DNA of 64,000 nt from Dermatophilus congolensis (GCF_900447215.1 NZ_UFYA01000001.1:434001-498000), one strand, 5' to 3'. Counted from the first letter of the stretch, positions 8,134-17,393 are shown. The notes: generated by a model not told the origin, from the letters alone. A program made the numbers and translations.

Positions 8134-9144
8134 GTGGCTGATTCGTCTTTATTCTCGCAGCCTCTGAGTTCTGTTTCTGAGGCTGAGTTGTTGGGGCTTG
8201 TGTTTCCTGTGTATGAGGCAGGTGGGGTTGATCGGTCTTTTGTGTCGGTGGGGGTGGGTGATGACACAGCGTGGGTGCGGACAAGTGATGGTGGGGTGTT
8301 AGTGACGACGGACACGATGGTGCGTGGGTGTGACTGGTTGGATGAGTGGAGTTCGCCGTATGAGGTGGGGGCAAAGTGTGCGGCGCAGAATTTAGCTGAT
8401 ATCGCGGCGATGGGTGGGGTGACGCGGGCGCTGCTTGTGACTTTGGTTGCAGATCCGGCTACAACTGTGGGGTGGGCGGTGGAGTCAGCGCGTGGATTGG
8501 CTGATGCGGCCGCTGCTGCTGGGGCGGTGGTTGTGGGTGGGGATTTGTCGTCGGCTCCGGCGGGCGTGGTCACCTTGTCGGTGACGGCATTTGGTGATGC
8601 GCAGGGGGGTTCTCCTGTGTTGCGCAGTGGTGCTCGTGCGGGAGATGTGGTTGCGGTGGCTGGGTCTTTGGGGTGTTCTGGTGCTGGGTTGGACGTGTTG
8701 GCGCGACAGGGGCGTGGTGGTGTTGTTTCTGAGCGAACCTCGGAATGTGTCCAGATGCATGTTTGCCCTAAGCCTCCGTTGAAGCAGGGCCCGGTTGCTG
8801 CGCGTGTGGGGGCGACATCGATGATTGATGTTTCCGATGGTTTGGTGATTGATGCTGGCAGGGTTGCTGCGGCTAGTGGCGTGGAGGTGGCTTTGTCCTG
8901 GGAGTTGCTGGAGCCGTTTGTTGAGCGTCTTGTTCCGGTTGTGGGGCAGCAACGGGCGGTGGAGTGTGTGCTTGGTGGAGGTGAGGAGCATTCGCTGTTG
9001 GCGACGTTTTCTGATGGGGAAGTGGTGCCGCCAGGGTGGCGCGTGGTGGGTGAGGTGTTACCTATTTCTCCTTTGGAGCGTGGCCGCGTCACTGTTGATG
9101 GTCAGTGTTCTGATGTTGTGACGTGGGATCATTTCGCTCGATAG
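8134..9144 (+). CDS. thiL: Thiamine-monophosphate kinase
   Basis: A 336-residue enzyme of the PurM/ThiL ATP-binding fold that phosphorylates thiamine monophosphate to the active cofactor thiamine diphosphate. Motifs in order: GVGDDTAWV and the metal-binding LVTTDTMV near the N-terminus, AAQNLADIAAMGG, GGDLSSAP, the substrate-site region MIDVSDGLVIDAGR, and GGGEEHSLLATF near the C-terminus. The GTG at 8134 is supported by AGGAG five bases upstream. No TPP riboswitch was seen. It is divergent from the DUF3515 gene and convergent with rpmB. Confidence 0.93.
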   Translation: MADSSLFSQPLSSVSEAELLGLVFPVYEAGGVDRSFVSVGVGDDTAWVRTSDGGVLVTTDTMVRGCDWLDEWSSPYEVGAKCAAQNLADIAAMGGVTRALLVTLVADPATTVGWAVESARGLADAAAAAGAVVVGGDLSSAPAGVVTLSVTAFGDAQGGSPVLRSGARAGDVVAVAGSLGCSGAGLDVLARQGRGGVVSERTSECVQMHVCPKPPLKQGPVAARVGATSMIDVSDGLVIDAGRVAAASGVEVALSWELLEPFVERLVPVVGQQRAVECVLGGGEEHSLLATFSDGEVVPPGWRVVGEVLPISPLERGRVTVDGQCSDVVTWDHFAR

Positions 9145-9160
9145 GTCAGGTGAGTGTTCA

Positions 9161-9198
9161 AAAAAGGCCGTCACCCGGGTGTGGGGTGGCGGCCTTTT
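9161..9198. terminator. Bidirectional terminator between thiL and rpmB
   Basis: AAAAAGGCCGTCACCC pairs with GGGGTGGCGGCCTTTT around a short loop; A-run on one side and T-run on the other allow use from either strand. It lies between the convergent thiL and rpmB genes. Confidence 0.85.
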
Positions 9199-9214
9199 AG
9201 GGGTGCTGGAGAGG

Positions 9215-9409
9215 TCAGCGGGTAACTTTGCCAGCTTTGATGCATGAGGTGCATACGTTGAGGCGTTTGGGGGTCTTGCCGCTAGGGCCGACCAGGGCGC
9301 GTACACGCTGGATGTTGGGGATCCAGGCTCGGTTGGTGCGCCGGTGCGAGTGAGAGACGCTCTTCCCGAACTTCGGGGTCTTGCCGCAGATCTCGCAGTT
9401 GGCAGCCAC
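9215..9409 (-). CDS. rpmB: 50S ribosomal protein L28
   Basis: A 64-residue large-subunit ribosomal protein starting from GTG at 9409 with GGAG upstream. It has the L28 core [14 protein letters not shown] and [13 protein letters not shown]. Cysteine pairs CEIC (residues 5-8) and CTSC (about 52-55) make this the zinc-binding form. It is monocistronic on the minus strand. Confidence 0.96.
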   Translation of the reverse strand: MAANCEICGKTPKFGKSVSHSHRRTNRAWIPNIQRVRALVGPSGKTPKRLNVCTSCIKAGKVTR

Positions 9410-9750
9410 GGGACACTCCTGATTAATCGATGTATATGGATTCGTGAAGACCGTCTAGTGTTTGCGGGTTCGCTCTTGCCGTGACAGATCTGACACTAAA
9501 CGCCTGGGCGTAGCGTGATCGGTAATTCACGGTAGAGAAATTTACGTGTTTTACACGTTTGTTCATTTGAGTCTTGCCGCAAAACGCGACTGGCGGTCGA
9601 GCAGATCAATGCTAACGAATAGCGGCGGGGGGCCCAAATGAGTGTCGAATGTTTTGTGTTTCAGAGTGCTGGTGAGCGTGAGAGTGGTTCTCAAGGTGGT
9701 GCGTGTGAGGATGGGTGTTGGTGATTCCACGGTCGCGGGAGGTCAGTGCG
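9410..9750. promoter_or_regulatory. Divergent intergenic region between rpmB and the DAK2 gene
   Basis: About 340 bases holding promoters for both directions. It contains the palindrome ACGTGT-TTT-ACACGT at 9544-9558 in an AT-rich stretch, a possible operator. No Zur-like box was recognised despite the zinc-type L28. No gene is supported here. Confidence 0.35.
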
Positions 9751-11457
9751 GTGAAGTGCGTTGCTGTGCCATTGGAAACGCTTGATGAGCTGGCGTTTAT
9801 GCGTTGGGGGGCCACTGCATTGGTGCGGCTGGAGGCTGCGGTGGAGGAGCTTAATGCTCTGAATGTTTTCCCTGTTCCTGATGGAGATACGGGTTCGAAT
9901 TTGTTTTTGACGCTTTCGAGTGCACTCAAGGTGGGGGATGATGAAAACTCATTCGGCAATTTGGGAATGATTCTCGAAAACGCTGCGCGTGAAGCATTAA
10001 TGTCAGCAAGAGGCAATTCGGGAGTAATTCTCAGTCAGTTGATGGTGGGATTAGCTGAAGAAATAGCACAGATCCCTCTCACAGAAGGGAGAGGGAGTGT
10101 GCAACCTAGCCAGTTGGCGCAGGCGCTGTGTACGGCTGCAAACAAAGCTCGTGAAGGTGTTCCACACCCGGTGCAGGGAACGATCCTGTCGGTGGCGGAT
10201 GCAGCCTCGGCTGCGGCGATGAGAGCAGCATCTGCAGGCAAAAAGCTCGTTGAAGTCGTAGACGCTGCGGTGTTGGCTGCTGAAGATGCCTTAGCAGATA
10301 CAACTGAGCAGTTGGAAGTGTTAGCACGGGCGGCAGTGGTCGATGCCGGCGGGGCAGGCTTGCTCGTGCTTTTGCGTGCGTTGAGTGAAGTGGTGCATCA
10401 GCGAGAGTCCGCGGAAAAAAACGTGAGTAAGGAACAGCGGACAGCTCTTTCGGAGGCTGCGTGTCCAGCATTATCGGTGGACCGCCTGGAATACGAGGTG
10501 GTTTATCGACTCCATCAGGTGTGCGCGATGAAGGTGAACGCGTTGGCGCAGGTGTTGGAGCAGCTGGGGCAGAGCGTTGTCGTTGCAGGCACCTCTGAAG
10601 TTGATGGGGTGCAAGAGTTGGTGACGGTGCATGTGCACACCGTTGACCCAGGAGCAGTAATTGAGGTTGCTTATCAGGTGGGGTTGCCACGGGATGTGCA
10701 GGTGGAGGCGCTACCTGCAGGTGACCAGGTGGAACCGGTAGACGTTCCCGCTGGATCTGAGTACGCAAAGAGTAGTGGCTTAGCGCTTATTGCCGTGGGT
10801 GCCGGACAAGGAGCAGCTGAGGAGTTGTCTCGTTGGGGTGTGATGACGGTAGAGCCGATCCCCGCATGGGCTGATTCCAGCGTGGCTTTCTCGCAGTTAA
10901 AGAAGGCTGTTATCAGGGCTGATGGTGATGTTGTTTTGCTGATGGTGACTGATGCCCGCTGGTGGGAGGTGGTAGAGAAGTTCGGGCAAGAGGCGCGGGA
11001 GTTGCGCTCGCAAGTAGTGGTGGTCAGGTGCGAGTCAGTCGTGGCTGTGTTGTCAGCGGTGTCGCTTTTTGATGCAGCTGCGGATCCGGTAGAGGAGGCA
11101 ACGCGCTTGGCTCGTGGCGTGCGGGATATTGCGGTGGGGTCGGTGCGATGGAGTTGCTGGGGGTTCGCTGAAGTGGGATGTGAGATGAGCCGTGGTGATT
11201 TCTTTGGTGTGGTTGGAGCAGAGGTGGTTTCAGTTGGGGATGCGGTGAGTGTGGCGCGGATGGTGGTGGCGAGGTTGTTATTGGGGGTGCAGTCTCAGGG
11301 GCGTGAGCCTGAGGCTGTGGCTGTGTTGGTCGGGGCAGGGCAGGAGCAGCTGGCTGAGGAGGTTATTGGGTGGGTGGGGGAGCAGCTCCCTGAGGTGGAG
11401 GTGAGTGTGCTGCGTGTGTGTGGTTTGGAGCCGGTTCTTGAGTTTGGTGTGGAGTGA
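9751..11457 (+). CDS. DAK2 domain protein (YloV/FakA-like)
   Basis: About 568 residues. The N-terminal DAK2 (dihydroxyacetone kinase L-type) domain shows the metal/nucleotide motif FPVPDGDTGSNLFLTL, SARGNSGVILSQLMVG, GTILSVADAA and VVDAGGAGLLVLLRAL. A long C-terminal region resembles the FakA/YloV middle and C-terminal domains. In Firmicutes FakA phosphorylates fatty acids held by FakB; no FakB gene is nearby and the substrate here is unknown. In many actinobacteria this gene precedes recG, as here. GTG 9751 is preferred because GGGAGG lies eight bases upstream; starts at 9715-9721 are possible. Codons are strongly G/T-ending. Confidence 0.85.
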   Translation: MKCVAVPLETLDELAFMRWGATALVRLEAAVEELNALNVFPVPDGDTGSNLFLTLSSALKVGDDENSFGNLGMILENAAREALMSARGNSGVILSQLMVGLAEEIAQIPLTEGRGSVQPSQLAQALCTAANKAREGVPHPVQGTILSVADAASAAAMRAASAGKKLVEVVDAAVLAAEDALADTTEQLEVLARAAVVDAGGAGLLVLLRALSEVVHQRESAEKNVSKEQRTALSEAACPALSVDRLEYEVVYRLHQVCAMKVNALAQVLEQLGQSVVVAGTSEVDGVQELVTVHVHTVDPGAVIEVAYQVGLPRDVQVEALPAGDQVEPVDVPAGSEYAKSSGLALIAVGAGQGAAEELSRWGVMTVEPIPAWADSSVAFSQLKKAVIRADGDVVLLMVTDARWWEVVEKFGQEARELRSQVVVVRCESVVAVLSAVSLFDAAADPVEEATRLARGVRDIAVGSVRWSCWGFAEVGCEMSRGDFFGVVGAEVVSVGDAVSVARMVVARLLLGVQSQGREPEAVAVLVGAGQEQLAEEVIGWVGEQLPEVEVSVLRVCGLEPVLEFGVE

Positions 11458-11486
11458 GGGATGGTGTGTGTGGGAAGGGGATCCGC

Positions 11487-13754
11487 ATGAGTGATTGGTG
11501 GAGTTCTTTGCGGGGCATTTTGCCCGAGAAGTATGCGAAGGCGTTGATGCAGGCGCGGGGGATACACACTGCTGGCGATTTGTTGCGTTTTCGCCCGCGA
11601 AAGTTTGTTAGCCGTAATGGCGACTTGGGTGACTTGCATCCAGATGACTATGTGGTGTTTGTCGGGGTGGTGACCTCGGCATCGACGCGTAAGGCGGCTC
11701 CCAGAAGGGGGCGGCGTCCGATGACAATTTTGTCTGCGACGGTCAGTACAGGCCCCTGGGAGATGGGTTTGACGTTTTTTTCGGCGTTTCCGCATGTGCG
11801 GGAGTTGCGGGTGGGGCGTCGTGGGCTGTTTGCGGGGAAGGTGAGTACGTATAAGGGGCGTTGGCAATTAGCGCATCCGACGTATGAGTTTTTGCCTGAT
11901 TCGGTGGGTGAGGATGGTGGCTCTGGTGGTGTGGAGCAGGAGTTTGCGGGTGTTTCGGGTGTGGGTTCGTTGTTGGAGCGGGAGCAGGTGCCTGTGTATC
12001 GGCAGGTGAAGGGGATGCCGAGTTGGGTGGTTTCGCGCGCGGTGGAGCAGGTTCTTGCGTCGGTGGATTTGCCTGATCCGTTGCCGGAGTCGTTGCGGTT
12101 GTCGCGGGGGTTGCGGGGGTATGCGCAGGCGTGGCGGGGGGTGCATTTACCTGAGGGACAGGAAGATTTTGCTGCGTGTGTGCGTCGGTTGAAGTATGAC
12201 GAGGCGTTTGCGATGCAGGTTGCGTTGGGCAGGCGTAGGGCTGAGCAGGCGGCTTCTCCTGCGGTGGCGCGTTCGGTGTGTGCGGGTGGGGTGCTGGCGG
12301 CTTTTGATGCGCAGATGCCTTTTGCGTTGACGCAGGGGCAGCGGCGGGTGGGTGAGGAGATTGAGGCTGATCTGGCGTGTAGTCGGCCGATGAACAGGTT
12401 GTTGCAGGGGGATGTGGGGTCGGGCAAAACGGTGGTGGCGTTGCGGGCGATGCTGGCGGTTGTGGATGCCGGTGGTCAGGCGGCGTTGTTGGCGCCGACG
12501 GAGGTGTTGGCGCAGCAGCATTATCGGTCGATTTCTGCATTGTTGGGTCCGTTGGGTCAGGGTGGTTTGTTGAGTGGTGCTGTTGGGGGCACTCGGGTGG
12601 CATTGCTGACTGGCAGTGATTCTGTGGGGGAGCGGCGACGTTCGTTGTTGCAGGTGGCTTCGGGTGAGGCGGGGATTGTGGTGGGGACGCATGCGTTGTT
12701 GCAGGAGGGGGTGGTGTTTGCGGATTTGGGTTTGGTGGTGGTGGATGAGCAGCACCGCTTTGGCGTGGAGCAGCGTGATGCGTTGCGTGCTAAGGGGACG
12801 CAGATTCCGCATATGTTGACGATGACGGCGACGCCGATTCCGCGGACGGTGGCGATGACGGTGTTTGGGGATATGGAGTTGTCGGTGTTGTCGGAGTTGC
12901 CAGGGGGGCGTGCTGCTGTTCAGACAGCGGTGGTTGATAATCCGCGCTGGTATGCCCGTGCGTGGGAGCGGGTGGCTGAAGAGGTGCGTGCTGGGCGGCA
13001 GGTGTATGTGGTGTGTCCTCGGATTGGGGATGAGGTTGGCGTAGGTGGTGCGGTGGAGGAAGGTTTTGCTGCGGTGTGGGATGGCGTGGGCACTCGTGCT
13101 GGTGATCCGCTGGATGCGGGGGAATGTCAGCGTCCTGTGATGCGGGGTGTGGTGGAGATGTTTGCTGAGTTGCAGGGGGTTTCTGCGTTAGCGGGGGCGC
13201 GTATGGCTGTGTTGCATGGCCGTCTTCCTAGTGATGAGAAAGAGCGCGTCATGCGGGATTTCGCTGAGGGCAGGGTTGATGTGTTGGTGGCGACGACGGT
13301 GGTTGAGGTGGGGGTGGATGTGCCGAATGCGACGGTGATGGTGATTGTGGATGCGGATCGGTTTGGGGTTTCGCAGCTGCATCAGCTGCGTGGGCGGGTG
13401 GGGCGTGGGGGGCTGCCTGGGTTGTGTTTGTTGGTGACGTTTGAGCCGACGCCGGGTGGGCGGGAGAGGTTGGAGGCGGTGGCGGGCACGACTGATGGGT
13501 TTGAGTTATCGCGGTTGGATCTTTTGTCGCGTCGTGAGGGTGATGTGTTGGGTAAGCGTCAGTCCGGTGGAGGGGCGCAGTTGCAGTTTCTTCGGTTGTC
13601 TGGGCGTGAGGATGAGGAGATTATTGCGATGGCGCGCCAGGATGCTGCTAGGGCGTTGGATGAAGATGCGCAGTTGACGGGGTTTGTTGATCTTGACCGT
13701 ATTCTGGACGATCACGTGGCGGCGGAGTCGGTTGATTTTTTGCAGAAGGGGTGA
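11487..13754 (+). CDS. recG: ATP-dependent DNA helicase RecG
   Basis: A 755-residue branch-migration helicase that remodels stalled forks and Holliday junctions. The N-terminal wedge/OB domain (about residues 50-150) is followed by helicase motifs: QGDVGSGKTVVAL (Walker A, near 308), LLAPTEVLAQQHY, the RecG-typical VVDEQHRFGVEQR (near 420), MTATPIPRT, then VLHGRLPSDEKERVM, VATTVVEVGVDVPNAT and LHQLRGRVGRGG in the second RecA lobe. The ATG at 11487 has GGGAAGGGGA upstream. The last four bases overlap rsmD, indicating translational coupling. Confidence 0.97.
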   Translation: MSDWWSSLRGILPEKYAKALMQARGIHTAGDLLRFRPRKFVSRNGDLGDLHPDDYVVFVGVVTSASTRKAAPRRGRRPMTILSATVSTGPWEMGLTFFSAFPHVRELRVGRRGLFAGKVSTYKGRWQLAHPTYEFLPDSVGEDGGSGGVEQEFAGVSGVGSLLEREQVPVYRQVKGMPSWVVSRAVEQVLASVDLPDPLPESLRLSRGLRGYAQAWRGVHLPEGQEDFAACVRRLKYDEAFAMQVALGRRRAEQAASPAVARSVCAGGVLAAFDAQMPFALTQGQRRVGEEIEADLACSRPMNRLLQGDVGSGKTVVALRAMLAVVDAGGQAALLAPTEVLAQQHYRSISALLGPLGQGGLLSGAVGGTRVALLTGSDSVGERRRSLLQVASGEAGIVVGTHALLQEGVVFADLGLVVVDEQHRFGVEQRDALRAKGTQIPHMLTMTATPIPRTVAMTVFGDMELSVLSELPGGRAAVQTAVVDNPRWYARAWERVAEEVRAGRQVYVVCPRIGDEVGVGGAVEEGFAAVWDGVGTRAGDPLDAGECQRPVMRGVVEMFAELQGVSALAGARMAVLHGRLPSDEKERVMRDFAEGRVDVLVATTVVEVGVDVPNATVMVIVDADRFGVSQLHQLRGRVGRGGLPGLCLLVTFEPTPGGRERLEAVAGTTDGFELSRLDLLSRREGDVLGKRQSGGGAQLQFLRLSGREDEEIIAMARQDAARALDEDAQLTGFVDLDRILDDHVAAESVDFLQKG

Positions 13755-14347
13755 GCGGTGTGACTCGTATTGTGGCTGGCCGGTTTAGGGGGCGTCGTTT
13801 GGACACTCCGAAGGGGGATCGGACACGGCCGACGACGGATCGGGTGCGGGAGGCGTTGTTCAGTCGGTTGGATCATTTTGATGTGTTGGCTGGGGCGCGG
13901 GTTTTGGATTTGTATGCCGGGTCGGGGGCGTTGGCGTTTGAGGCGTTGTCGCGTGGGGCTGCGCAGGCGGTGTTAGTGGAGTCGGCGCGGCCGGTGGTGG
14001 CTGTTGCGGGGGGTAATGCGCGTGATTTGGGGGTGGCGGATGTGGTGTCTGTGGTTGCTGGTTCTGCGGTGACGTATGTGCCGCAGGTGGAGAAGGGGGC
14101 GTTTCAGGTGGTGTTTATGGATCCGCCGTATGAGGTGGGTAATGAGGTGATTGAGGCGATTTGTGGCCGTTTGGCTGTGCCTGGGGTGTTGGATCCGGAT
14201 GCGGTGGTCGTGGTGGAGCGGTCGAGTCGTACGGCTGAGCCGGTGTGGCCGCTGGGGTTGGAGTGTTTTGATGGTCGGACATATGGGGAGACGCAGTTGT
14301 GGTTTGTGCAGCCGGTAGCGGTTGAGGAGGATACGACCCTGGTGTGA
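13751..14347 (+). CDS. rsmD: 16S rRNA (guanine(966)-N(2))-methyltransferase
   Basis: A 198-residue SAM-dependent methyltransferase acting on the small-subunit rRNA. It starts TRIVAGRFRGRRLDTP and has RPTTDRVREALFS, the SAM-binding motif LDLYAGSGALAFEALSRGA (about residues 53-71) and the catalytic DPPY (near 124). GTG 13751 overlaps the recG stop; GTG 13760 is an alternative. In relatives coaD follows at once; here a 5.7-kb stretch carrying a two-component system and ABC transporter intervenes. Confidence 0.94.
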   Translation: MSGVTRIVAGRFRGRRLDTPKGDRTRPTTDRVREALFSRLDHFDVLAGARVLDLYAGSGALAFEALSRGAAQAVLVESARPVVAVAGGNARDLGVADVVSVVAGSAVTYVPQVEKGAFQVVFMDPPYEVGNEVIEAICGRLAVPGVLDPDAVVVVERSSRTAEPVWPLGLECFDGRTYGETQLWFVQPVAVEEDTTLV

Positions 14348-14381
14348 CGACAGGGGTTGTGTTGGGCCCTACGGTGGTGTT

Positions 14382-15710
14382 GTGCGAGATCTTCCGTTGG
14401 TGCGTTCGGTGATTCGTGCGTATGCGTTGTGGCGTCGTGCGTGTGCGTGGTGGCGTAGCCATCCGATGGTGGCTGATGCGTTGTGGGCGTTTCCGGTGGG
14501 GTTGCTGGTGGTGGTGGACGTGACGGAAGAGGAGTTCAATCAGGGGTGGTTGCCGCCTGTTTTTTCTTCTGTGTGGGTTTTGGGTGGGTCAGTGGTGCCG
14601 TTGCTGTGGCGGCGGACTCGTCCGGATAGGGCGATGATGTGCGTCTTCCTTGGGTGTGTTGTGCAGCTTTTTATTCTGGACAGGGCGTATCCGGGGAATG
14701 TTTCTGCGTTGATCATGCTGTTTGCGGTGGCGGCGTATGGCAAGAAGCAGTTGCGGTGGTGGTGGTTGGGGGCAGCATTGGTCGGCTGCTTGCTGGGTGT
14801 GTATGACTGGCAAAAGGCTTCGTACGGGGGCCCGTGGCTGGCGGCGCTTGCTAATTACGTCATGACAGCAGTTTTCATGATGGGGTTGGTGGTTTCTTCG
14901 TTTGTGCCGGGGGCGTTGCGTCGACAGCGGTATGAGTTGGTGGAGTCTTTGCGGGAACGGGCTGCTTCGTTGGAGCGGGAGCGAGATTCGGTTTCACGGT
15001 TGGCGGTGCAGGAGGAACGCAACCGTATTGCGCGAGATATGCATGATGTGGTGGCGCATTCGTTGTCGGTGATCGTTGTGCAGGCTGATGGCGCGGCGTA
15101 TGCGTTGGCTCATGGTGATCCGGCGACGGCGGGTCAGGTGGCTGAGCGGGCTTTGGGCACGATTGGTGATACGGCGCGGGGGGCGTTGAGTGAGACGCGG
15201 CGTTTGGTGGGGGTGTTGCGGCATGAGGGGGATGAGGTGGAGTATGCGCCGCAGGGTGGGTTGGATCGTATTGGTGATTTGGTGGCGCATGTGGATGCGG
15301 CAGGAACTCCGGCGACGTTCACGGTGGTGGGGGATCCGGCGCGGGTAGAGACTCTTGATGTGGCTGCGCAGATGGCGTTGTATCGGGTGGTTCAAGAATC
15401 ATTGACGAACGCGTTGAAGCATGGTGGGGCTGGGGTGACGGTTGCGGTGGAGTTGGCGTACACGCCGGGAAAAGTGTCAGTGGCTGTAAGGGATACGGGT
15501 GGGGGTGTTTCGCATGATGATGGGCAGGGGCATGGGTTAATTGGGATGCGGGAGCGGATTGCTTCGGTGGGTGGTACTTTTTCGGCGCGTCCGCACTTTG
15601 GTGGCGGGTTTGAGGTTGTTGCGAGTGTGCCGTCTGTGGAGTCGGAGCATTCGTCGTCGTTGTTGGGTATGGCGCCTGGTGTTGGTTCTGATGGTGGAGG
15701 TCATTCGTGA
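14382..15710 (+). CDS. Sensor histidine kinase, HisKA_3/DesK type
   Basis: A 442-residue membrane kinase. The N-terminal half has four to five membrane segments (around residues 28-45, 60-75, 83-100, 108-150, 165-185), then a coiled linker LRERAASLERERDSVSRL. The phospho-acceptor helix ARDMHDVVAHSLSVIVVQAD is near residue 220 and the ATPase domain has SLTNALKHGGAG, VRDTGGGVS and GHGLIGMRERI. All key boxes are present, unlike the damaged kinase at 5.8-6.9 kb. The GTG at 14382 avoids overlap with rsmD; its ribosome site is weak. It overlaps its response regulator by four bases and probably controls the ABC transporter downstream. Confidence 0.9.
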   Translation: MRDLPLVRSVIRAYALWRRACAWWRSHPMVADALWAFPVGLLVVVDVTEEEFNQGWLPPVFSSVWVLGGSVVPLLWRRTRPDRAMMCVFLGCVVQLFILDRAYPGNVSALIMLFAVAAYGKKQLRWWWLGAALVGCLLGVYDWQKASYGGPWLAALANYVMTAVFMMGLVVSSFVPGALRRQRYELVESLRERAASLERERDSVSRLAVQEERNRIARDMHDVVAHSLSVIVVQADGAAYALAHGDPATAGQVAERALGTIGDTARGALSETRRLVGVLRHEGDEVEYAPQGGLDRIGDLVAHVDAAGTPATFTVVGDPARVETLDVAAQMALYRVVQESLTNALKHGGAGVTVAVELAYTPGKVSVAVRDTGGGVSHDDGQGHGLIGMRERIASVGGTFSARPHFGGGFEVVASVPSVESEHSSSLLGMAPGVGSDGGGHS

Positions 15711-16402
15711 GTGAGCCGATTCGGTTGTTGTTGGCTGATGATCAGGCGTTGATGCGTGCGGGTTTTCGGATGGTTTTGGATGCTCAGCCGGACATGGTGG
15801 TCGTTGGTGAGGTGGGGGATGGTGCTGCTGCGGTGGCTGCGGTAGCTGATCCTGGGACGGGGGTGGATGTTGTTTTGATGGATATCCGGATGCCGGTGCT
15901 GGATGGGGTGGGGGCAACGCGACGCATTGTGGAGTCAGGCTCTGCCACAAAGGTGTTGGTGTTGACGACGTTTGATTTGGATGAGTATGTGCATGCGGCT
16001 TTGCATGCCGGTGCGAGCGGCTTCTTGTTGAAAGACGCTGGCCCTGCGGAGTTGTTGGCGGCTATTCGTGCGGTGTTCGCTGGTGATGCGGTGGTGGCTC
16101 CGAGTGCGACGCGGCGTTTGTTGGAGCGTTTCTTGCCGGGGATGGGCAACGCAGATTCGGAGCGAAGTGTTGATAAGGAGCGCGTGTTGGCTCCCTTGAC
16201 TGATAGGGAACGTGAAGTACTGGTGGCGGTGGGGCAGGGCATGAATAACGCCGAGATTTCGGCGAATTTGTTCATGGCGGAGGCGACGGTGAAGACCCAT
16301 ATCGGTCGGATTTTGTCGAAGTTAGGGTTGCGGGACCGGGTACAGATGGTGGTGTTGGCTTACGACACGGGTTTGGTTCGGCCGCGCCGTGGTGATGCTT
16401 GA
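15707..16402 (+). CDS. NarL-family response regulator
   Basis: 231 residues. The receiver domain has LLLADDQALMRAGFRMVL, the phospho-acceptor Asp in VVLMDIRMPVLDG, VLVLTTFD and GFLLKDAG. The LuxR-type helix-turn-helix has LTDREREVLVAVGQG and EATVKTHIGRILSKLGLRDR. GTGA overlap with the kinase stop indicates co-translation. The palindrome 14 bases past its stop is a plausible binding site through which it could control the following transporter genes. Confidence 0.92.
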   Translation: MSEPIRLLLADDQALMRAGFRMVLDAQPDMVVVGEVGDGAAAVAAVADPGTGVDVVLMDIRMPVLDGVGATRRIVESGSATKVLVLTTFDLDEYVHAALHAGASGFLLKDAGPAELLAAIRAVFAGDAVVAPSATRRLLERFLPGMGNADSERSVDKERVLAPLTDREREVLVAVGQGMNNAEISANLFMAEATVKTHIGRILSKLGLRDRVQMVVLAYDTGLVRPRRGDA

Positions 16403-16416
16403 TCGTTGACGTTCAG

Positions 16417-16434
16417 GTACGACTTGGGTCGTAC
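16417..16434. promoter_or_regulatory. Palindromic operator candidate upstream of the ABC transporter
   Basis: GTACGAC-TTGG-GTCGTAC, a perfect 7-4-7 inverted repeat between the response regulator gene and the transporter operon. Its size and symmetry suit a dimeric LuxR-type regulator; assignment to the adjacent response regulator is inference. A TTGACG (16445-16450) nearby lacks a well-spaced -10. Confidence 0.5.
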
Positions 16435-16469
16435 GTGGGTGGGGTTGACGTGCTCCTGGTGGGGTATGT

Positions 16470-16525
16470 GAAAACCAGACCGTAGCCCGATTCGGGGGGC
16501 GGTCGCGCTTCGTACTGTGGTTTTC
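16470..16525 (+). other. Large structured leader / terminator-like hairpin
   Basis: GAAAACCA (16470-16477) pairs with TGGTTTTC (16518-16525), and inside it GACCG pairs with CGGTC and CCCGA with TCGGG, giving a nested stem ending in TTTTC. It could end the two-component transcript or act as a leader structure for the transporter. Confidence 0.45.
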
Positions 16526-16545
16526 ATCATCTACCGATATCTACG

Positions 16546-16565
16546 GCGCCCCGGGGTCGGGGCGC
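16546..16565 (+). other. Second leader hairpin before the ABC transporter
   Basis: GCGCCCC and GGGGCGC flank a six-base loop about 48 bases before the ATPase start codon. No T-run follows, so this may be a leader fold rather than a terminator. Confidence 0.35.
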
Positions 16566-16613
16566 TTCCGCTTGCCTGGACAAGGAGCGGACGTACAGAT
16601 CAGGAGCAAGATC

Positions 16614-17393
16614 ATGACCGCATCACCGGTGTCCGCTGCGTTGGATATGGACCCTGCGGAGAAGTTTGCGCAGCCTGCGCTCAAGGTTGAGGATCTCTCG
16701 AAGGTGTACGGCGAGGGGGAGACCCGTGTGGTGGCGTTGGACCATGTGGATGTTTCTTTTGGGCAGGGGCAGTTCACGGCGATCATGGGGCCTTCTGGGT
16801 CGGGTAAGTCGACGTTGATGCACTGTGCTGCCGGTTTGGAAGATGTTTCGGACGGGCATGTCTGGGTGGGGAATACTGACCTGACCACGTTGAATGACAA
16901 AGAGCTGACGAGGCTGCGCCGGGATCAGCTTGGGTTTGTGTTTCAGTCGTTTAACTTGTTGCCGACTTTGTCGGCGAAGGACAACATCCTGCTGCCGCTG
17001 GAGTTGGCCAGCCGAAAGGTGGACATGCAGTGGTTTGACCATGTTGTGTCGGTGCTTGGTTTGGGGGAGCGGTTGTCACACCGGCCTACACAGCTCTCCG
17101 GTGGGCAGCAGCAGCGAGTGGCGGTAGCTCGGGCATTAGTGATGCGCCCGAAGGTGATTTTCGCTGATGAGCCCACGGGGGCTTTGGATTCAGTGACTGG
17201 TCATGAGTTGTTGGAGTTTTTGCGGCATAGTGTTCGCGATTTGGGGCAGAGCATTGTGATGGTGACTCACGATCCGAATGCTGCGACGTATGCAGATCGG
17301 GTGTTGATTTTGGCTGACGGGCGGATTGCTGGTGATTTGCAGACGCCCTCTAGCGACCAGGTGCTGTCGGCTCTGCGTGAGTTGGGTGCGTGA
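16614..17393 (+). CDS. ABC transporter ATP-binding protein (MacB/LolD type)
   Basis: 259 residues. The nucleotide-binding domain carries Walker [12 protein letters not shown] (near residue 62), Q-loop [14 protein letters not shown], signature [16 protein letters not shown], Walker [14 protein letters not shown] and switch histidine VMVTHDP. This is the MacB/LolD/FtsE class that powers mechanotransmission rather than ordinary substrate import. The ATG at 16614 has AGGAG eight bases upstream. It overlaps the permease gene by four bases. With an adjacent two-component system, such transporters commonly serve antimicrobial or cell-envelope stress defence; the substrate is not visible. Confidence 0.93.
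   Translation: MTASPVSAALDMDPAEKFAQPALKVEDLSKVYGEGETRVVALDHVDVSFGQGQFTAIMGPSGSGKSTLMHCAAGLEDVSDGHVWVGNTDLTTLNDKELTRLRRDQLGFVFQSFNLLPTLSAKDNILLPLELASRKVDMQWFDHVVSVLGLGERLSHRPTQLSGGQQQRVAVARALVMRPKVIFADEPTGALDSVTGHELLEFLRHSVRDLGQSIVMVTHDPNAATYADRVLILADGRIAGDLQTPSSDQVLSALRELGA

Noticed and set aside
7551-9092. 513-residue open frame on the minus strand across thiL and the DUF3515 gene
   Set aside because: It is a shadow of thiL and DUF3515, caused by their G/T-biased codons; the translation is Pro/Thr/Ser-rich with no family pattern.
11743-12603. Long minus-strand open frame inside recG
   Set aside because: Antisense to well-supported recG helicase motifs; composition (Pro/Ala/Thr/His) is typical of a shadow frame.
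16445-16470. Promoter TTGACG...TATGTG before the ABC transporter
   Set aside because: The 14-base spacing is too short for a standard promoter; not listed as one.
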